A stretch of DNA of 8,473 bases from Candidatus Uhrbacteria bacterium (GTDB lineage Bacteria; Patescibacteriota; Patescibacteriia; UBA9934; GWF2-40-263), in contig JACQXU010000036.1 of the NCBI GenBank assembly GCA_016208545.1, positions 1 through 8,473 of the forward strand, written 5' to 3'. A program made the translations under genes and the position numbers. A model generated the notes under the pieces. It saw nothing but the letters and a program-made list of their open reading frames with translations. It did not search any database and was not told the origin of the DNA. Shown piece by piece: positions 6,220 through 8,473 of the stretch (position 1 is the first letter of the stretch; every line of letters starts with the position of its first letter).

Positions 6220-6265
6220 TGTTTCATTGAACTTTCTGAAAATTCCGCCTGCGTCAGCAACAGCA
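6174..6265. repeat. Perfect 46-bp tandem duplication inside the channel gene
   Basis: Bases 6174-6219 and 6220-6265 are identical (each begins TGTTTCATTG and ends AGCAACAGCA), and the following base also matches. The minus-strand translation of the unit is the AVADAGGIFRKFNET segment, which therefore appears in two frames. Exact identity means a recent event, a slippage-prone switch, or an assembly error. Confidence 0.97.
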
Positions 6266-7116
6266 TTTGCCGAATTTGCTGCCGCATCGCGAACATGCTC
6301 ACCAACCCACTTAAGCTCCTGAATGAGAGCTTTGACCGGCTCACGCACTTCGCCAACGTCCTTGAACTTGAGCACGGTCGTAACGGTTGCAGGAAGCGTC
6401 ATTCGAGAAAGGATCGAATCCTGAATCCATGTTTCAACAGCAGTAATGCTCGCCGCTTCCACTCCCACTCGACGATCAATCTCCTGTCCAACCCAGGCCT
6501 TCGTTCCCCAACCGATGATACTTGTGAAGAACGCTGTCGAAACAGTCCAAAGATTGACCTTGTGCAAGCTCGCAGTAACAGCGTTTACGAATTCAGTCGT
6601 GTTTGCGTTGTTTGGATCAACGTCTGGAAACTGAAAGAGCAAAGTTGCCTGTGCCATGAATGTGATGAGACCGATCAGGGTTCCGATGATTCCCTCAAAA
6701 CCAATCACGTTGATGTTGCTGATCGTGTCAGCATATCGTTCATTGGTTGAACGCCGAAGTGTTGCGATCTTGGCTTGAACGAACGCGTGAATCGCAGACT
6801 CGTCTGCGGCATGAGCGATCTTCATGAAAATCGCCTTAACGAGATTAGCCACAATACGAGTGTGAGGCGCGCGATCACCTTCATGATAGACGGGAACATG
6901 ATCGCGGTCGATCGTCTCCGGTATTGTCATATCAACCGGCGGAGAGTATTTCAGAGACTTCGGAAATCGTAGAATCACATAGACAAGCTTGATTCCCATG
7001 TAGATGAGAAATCCCCATGCGAGAACATTGAGTGTCGAAACAACGTCGTGCGTTCTTTGGTAGGCGATCGCGCCTGTTCCGAAAAGGAGCAAAAGAGCCC
7101 ACACAGTGATTGCCAT
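6208..7116 (-). CDS. MotA/TolQ/ExbB-like proton-channel protein, frameshifted at its C-terminus
   Basis: As written, 302 residues ending in FNETCCC and a TGA created by the 46-bp duplication; the intact form would be 351. Four membrane helices are visible at about 4-19, 29-50, 136-160 and 188-210. Helix 3 has GFEGIIGTLIGLITF and helix 4 has NLWTVSTAFFTSIIGWGTKA, the pore-helix signatures of the MotA/TolQ/ExbB superfamily, with a large cytoplasmic segment between helices 2 and 3. The downstream single-helix Asp19 protein completes a stator-like pair. The ATG at 7116 follows GGGGAAGTGGAAAA, an acceptable Shine-Dalgarno region. A TTGACA promoter and an 8-bp inverted repeat lie upstream. The cargo or function coupled to ion flow is unknown. 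All four helices precede the lesion, so the truncated product might still insert in the membrane. Confidence 0.75.
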   Translation of the reverse strand: MAITVWALLLLFGTGAIAYQRTHDVVSTLNVLAWGFLIYMGIKLVYVILRFPKSLKYSPPVDMTIPETIDRDHVPVYHEGDRAPHTRIVANLVKAIFMKIAHAADESAIHAFVQAKIATLRRSTNERYADTISNINVIGFEGIIGTLIGLITFMAQATLLFQFPDVDPNNANTTEFVNAVTASLHKVNLWTVSTAFFTSIIGWGTKAWVGQEIDRRVGVEAASITAVETWIQDSILSRMTLPATVTTVLKFKDVGEVREPVKALIQELKWVGEHVRDAAANSANAVADAGGIFRKFNETCCC

Positions 7117-7132
7117 TTTTCCACTTCCCCCA

Positions 7133-7161
7133 AGTCGCGATATCTATTATTAATCGCGACT
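7133..7161. promoter_or_regulatory. 8-bp inverted repeat in the leader of the channel operon (operator or hairpin)
   Basis: AGTCGCGA (7133-7140) and TCGCGACT (7154-7161) are exact inverted copies around 13 AT-rich bases. The right arm covers the expected transcription start (about 7159) and the left arm lies 16 bp before the ATG. It could be a repressor operator or an mRNA hairpin that holds back the ribosome binding region. Confidence 0.5.
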
Positions 7162-7165
7162 GAAT

Positions 7166-7194
7166 ATTTAATCAGAAAGCTATTGGAATGTCAA
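7166..7194 (-). promoter_or_regulatory. Sigma-70-type promoter of the channel operon
   Basis: Minus strand: perfect TTGACA (7194-7189), 17-bp spacer ending TGA, then TTAAAT (7171-7166), an extended -10 with 4/6 match. The predicted start is near 7159, giving a leader of about 43 nt before the ATG at 7116. Confidence 0.72.
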
Positions 7195-7197
7195 ACG

Positions 7198-7227
7198 AAA
7201 AACCACCCTTTTTACGGAGTGGTTTTT
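7198..7227 (-). terminator. Intrinsic terminator after the RRM protein gene
   Basis: On the minus strand AAAAACCAC and GTGGTTTTT (9 bp), extended inward by two GC pairs next to a bulge, run into TTTTTTCG. It follows the RRM stop by 8 nt and abuts the channel operon -35. The A- and T-tracts make it potentially bidirectional, but nothing on the plus strand needs it. Confidence 0.82.
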
Positions 7228-7229
7228 GC

Positions 7230-7245
7230 GCGCAATTAATTGCGC
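7230..7245. repeat. 16-bp perfect palindrome over the RRM stop codon
   Basis: GCGCAATTAATTGCGC reads the same on both strands and includes the TAA stop of the RRM gene (7236-7238). It may be a protein-binding site, a stabilising 3' mRNA end next to the terminator, or coincidence. Confidence 0.45.
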
Positions 7246-7496
7246 TCTTCGCGTGGGCGTGCAACGTTCACAACGATCTGACGACCGCCGAGCGTGCTGC
7301 CATCGAGTGCATCGACGGCCTTTTGCGCGTCCGCCTCATTGGCGAACTCGACAAAGCCGAAACCACGACTGCGACCGGTAAACTTGTCAGTCATGACGCG
7401 AGCTGAAGTCACTTCCCCGTATTGGGAGAAGAGCTCCTGAAGCTGTGCATCATCGGTCGCCCATGGCAGGCTGCCCACAAATAGCTTGTTCTGCAT
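7236..7496 (-). CDS. Single-RRM RNA-binding protein
   Basis: An 86-residue protein made of one RRM: RNP2 is KLFVGSLPW (residues 4-12) and RNP1 is RGFGFVEF (about 44-51), followed by the family's ADAQKAVDALDG helix and a strand ending VNVARPREERN. It lacks the Gly-rich tail of many cyanobacterial and plant relatives. Bacterial proteins of this type bind single-stranded RNA and are often cold-induced; that role is inferred. It is monocistronic: a TTGACA extended -10 promoter lies upstream with a leader of about 85 nt, and a terminator follows directly. No strong Shine-Dalgarno precedes the ATG, so translation may depend on the leader. The start ATG 7496 is fixed by RNP2 lying four residues in. 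Confidence 0.93.
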   Translation of the reverse strand: MQNKLFVGSLPWATDDAQLQELFSQYGEVTSARVMTDKFTGRSRGFGFVEFANEADAQKAVDALDGSTLGGRQIVVNVARPREERN

Positions 7497-7581
7497 AGAG
7501 TAGAAGCTGTTTGTGCCTAAGAATTAACTAACCGCTCCTACCTTCTGGAGAGAACATCTCACATGAAATTTAGGTTTGGTC
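7497..7581 (-). promoter_or_regulatory. Long 5' leader of the RRM gene
   Basis: About 85 nt between the predicted transcription start and the ATG, long for this compact window. On the minus strand it holds CTCC-N8-GGAG, a small possible hairpin that includes AAGGTAGGAG far from the ATG, and then an AT-rich stretch. It may carry post-transcriptional or autoregulatory control, as reported for other bacterial RRM genes. No known riboswitch was recognised. Confidence 0.35.
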
Positions 7582-7587
7582 GGCAAC

Positions 7588-7616
7588 AGGATATCATGAT
7601 ATGAAAAGTTTGTCAA
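7588..7616 (-). promoter_or_regulatory. Sigma-70-type promoter of the RRM gene
   Basis: Minus strand: perfect TTGACA (7616-7611), 17-bp spacer ending TGA, then TATCCT (7593-7588), an extended -10. A 12-bp palindrome ATATCATGATAT (7591-7602) overlaps the -10 and could be an operator. Confidence 0.75.
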
Positions 7617-7637
7617 ACGTCGGATCATAAAAGTAAC

Positions 7638-7660
7638 AAAAATCGGCCGTGTTTGGCCGA
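7638..7660 (-). terminator. Intrinsic terminator after the secreted beta-rich protein gene
   Basis: On the minus strand TCGGCC-AAACAC-GGCCGA is followed by TTTTTG, ten bases after the TAG at 7671-7673. Confidence 0.88.
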
Positions 7661-7670
7661 AAAGAACCTC

Positions 7671-8252
7671 CTAGAAGAATAGGCCGGCGACGAATCGAAC
7701 TGTGTGCGCGAACTCGTCTTTGGCCGCGACGTAATACTGTGTTGAGAAGAACTGTCCTCCATTCGTGTAGAACGTCACATGCGGGCCAACGATTGTGTCT
7801 TCATTGACGTGCTCGATCTGCGGACCGATTGTCACTTGCCCAATGTTGTAATCGAGAAAGTAGTATCCGTAGTAGTCGCGTCCGCCTTCGTAGAAGTAAA
7901 CATCCCACTCGAGAAAGATGAACAAGTCCCCAAGCGTGATGCCGTTCCAGACCGATGTGAGAAATGCGTCACCACCATCCGGAGTCCAGTTCGCGGCAGA
8001 ACCAACTTGCGGCGCTGTCCAGAACCAGTCAGTGAGCTTGAACCTGGGTCCGACATAGCCGAACAAGAGATTGAAATCCTGACCAGGGATCGAGAACATG
8101 TGTGCAGACCCGCGAAGAGAGATTGTGTCTGTGACCGGAGAATCGTTCACACCGGCAATCGTGAGAATCTGTGTGCCAAGCCACTTGGCGTTAGCAACAG
8201 AAGAAACGAGCAGAACAAAAACGATGAACACACCGATACACGACTTTCGCAT
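7671..8252 (-). CDS. Secreted beta-rich protein, possible small outer-membrane beta-barrel
   Basis: A 193-residue protein of unrecognised family. A clear Sec signal peptide (MRKSC, hydrophobic core to about 20, ANA-KW cleavage near 23) is followed by about 170 residues rich in aromatic and Gly residues with alternating patterns (FNLLFGYVGPRFKLTDWFW, LFIFLEWDVYFYEG, QVTIGPQIEHV, HVTFYTN). It ends VRFVAGLFF. A C-terminal Phe with alternating hydrophobics resembles the beta-signal used by the BAM machinery, so an 8-stranded barrel fits, but a periplasmic or cell-surface role is equally possible. The ATG has a strong GGAGG Shine-Dalgarno at 7-nt spacing. It has its own promoter and terminator. 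This is unexpected if the organism lacks an outer membrane. Confidence 0.75.
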   Translation of the reverse strand: MRKSCIGVFIVFVLLVSSVANAKWLGTQILTIAGVNDSPVTDTISLRGSAHMFSIPGQDFNLLFGYVGPRFKLTDWFWTAPQVGSAANWTPDGGDAFLTSVWNGITLGDLFIFLEWDVYFYEGGRDYYGYYFLDYNIGQVTIGPQIEHVNEDTIVGPHVTFYTNGGQFFSTQYYVAAKDEFAHTVRFVAGLFF

Positions 8253-8259
8253 GATTCTT

Positions 8260-8264
8260 CCTCC
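8260..8264 (-). promoter_or_regulatory. Strong Shine-Dalgarno of the secreted protein gene
   Basis: Minus-strand GGAGG with 7 nt to the ATG at 8252. It is the best ribosome binding site in the window and contrasts with the left-block genes, which show none. Confidence 0.85.
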
Positions 8265-8301
8265 AGTCTTTCACCCGCACATGAAAAACGTGCGAGGCAA
8301 T

Positions 8302-8330
8302 AAAATAACATTCTCGGGTATTTCTGTCAA
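8302..8330 (-). promoter_or_regulatory. Sigma-70-type promoter of the secreted protein gene
   Basis: Minus strand: perfect TTGACA (8330-8325), 17-bp spacer ending TGT, then TATTTT (8307-8302), an extended -10. The predicted start is near 8295, giving a leader of about 43 nt with a possible CGCAC/GTGCG hairpin (8278-8294). Confidence 0.75.
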
Positions 8331-8360
8331 TCGCCGGTTTTGCTATTGACAAAAATTGCA

Positions 8361-8382
8361 AAAACCGGCACAAGCCGGTTTT
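8361..8382 (-). terminator. Intrinsic terminator of rpmG
   Basis: On the minus strand AAAACCGGC-TTGT-GCCGGTTTT runs into TTTTGCAATTTTTG. The stem begins inside the rpmG stop codon (8381-8383), a very tight arrangement. Confidence 0.85.
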
Positions 8383-8473
8383 ATTTTGTCTCTTTGTGCA
8401 GAATGTGCTTTCCACAACGGTTGCAGAACTTCTTAAGTTCAATCCGTTCTTTGATCGTTTTCTTGTTCTTGTG
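8381..8473 (-). CDS. rpmG: 50S ribosomal protein L33, 3' part (cut by window edge)
   Basis: The last 30 codons and TAA of L33, a small protein of the large ribosomal subunit near the E site. The visible residues read KNKKTIKERIELKKFCNRCG, then KHILHKETK, matching the conserved ELKKYCPRCRKHTLHKE end of L33. Only one CxxC (FCNRCG) is visible; whether the N-terminal zinc-ribbon Cys pair exists lies outside the window. The terminator overlaps its stop, so it is the last gene of its transcription unit. Confidence 0.92.
   Translation of the reverse strand, partial: HKNKKTIKERIELKKFCNRCGKHILHKETK

Noticed and set aside
6174..6265. Programmed ribosomal frameshift in the channel gene
   Set aside because: No slippery heptamer with a downstream structure was seen. 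The exact 46-bp duplication fully accounts for the frame change.
6015..6356. Separate 113-residue gene on the minus strand
   Set aside because: Its first part is an out-of-frame reading of the channel gene and its second part is that gene's displaced C-terminus. No ribosome binding site or independent start is convincing.
6100..6750. 216-codon open frame on the plus strand
   Set aside because: It is antisense to the channel gene, has Cys/Ser/Asn-rich low-complexity translation, and inherits the repeat. No promoter or start signals were seen.
5368..7116. Zorya (ZorAB) defence system
   Set aside because: The membrane layout is similar, but the channel protein lacks the long ZorA tail, the partner lacks an OmpA-like domain, and no zorC/D/E genes are in the window.
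7779..8303. 174-codon open frame on the plus strand
   Set aside because: It is antisense to the signal-peptide protein, which has a promoter, a strong Shine-Dalgarno and a terminator on the minus strand. The plus-strand translation looks like a charged shadow.
8345..8350. Plus-strand TTGACA
   Set aside because: No -10 at suitable spacing, and it would direct transcription into the rpmG terminator and antisense to rpmG.

Overview
The window (8,473 bases) is a compact bacterial chromosome segment. It has eight complete protein genes, one frameshifted gene, one protein gene cut by the right edge, one tRNA and one candidate structured RNA. No gap between genes exceeds about 175 bases. Best guess for the source is a Patescibacteria/CPR-like bacterium: small single-copy housekeeping genes with very short spacers, several starts that look leaderless, a salvage-type nucleotide gene set and a tiny MMGYY-type membrane protein. 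This is inference. A secreted beta-rich protein ending in Phe-Phe argues for an outer membrane and makes the assignment uncertain.

Left block (1-3750, AT-rich; 27-42% GC in lines I counted). The minus strand carries rlmI-like rRNA methyltransferase, thymidine kinase (tdk) and membrane-type dihydroorotate dehydrogenase (pyrD), transcribed right to left. A REP-like palindrome lies between rlmI and tdk, and a GC-rich hairpin lies between tdk and pyrD. Divergent from rlmI, across only 34 bp, are a host-attachment-family protein and a 41-residue membrane peptide on the plus strand. In this block -10-like hexamers sit 6-11 nt before the ATGs, with no visible Shine-Dalgarno sites.

Middle (3700-5360, minus strand). 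A GuaB1-type, CBS-containing GMP reductase/IMPDH-family enzyme is followed by tRNA-Trp(CCA) and an intrinsic terminator. With tdk and pyrD this makes a nucleotide-metabolism theme: pyrimidine synthesis and salvage, and GMP-to-IMP recycling.

Right block (5330-8473, all minus strand, 50-55% GC in lines I counted). From right to left: the 3' end of rpmG (ribosomal protein L33), a signal-peptide beta-rich protein, a single-RRM RNA-binding protein, and a two-gene module of a MotA/TolQ/ExbB-like four-helix protein plus a single-helix, coiled-coil partner with a MotB/ExbD-like aspartate. Each transcription unit has its own terminator, and three have TTGACA-N17-(extended -10) promoters. The channel gene is broken by a perfect 46-bp tandem duplication. 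Removing one copy restores a 351-residue protein whose stop overlaps the start of the partner (ATGA). The channel/partner module with its frameshifting duplication is the most interesting part of the window; the GC-rich hairpin upstream of pyrD is second.
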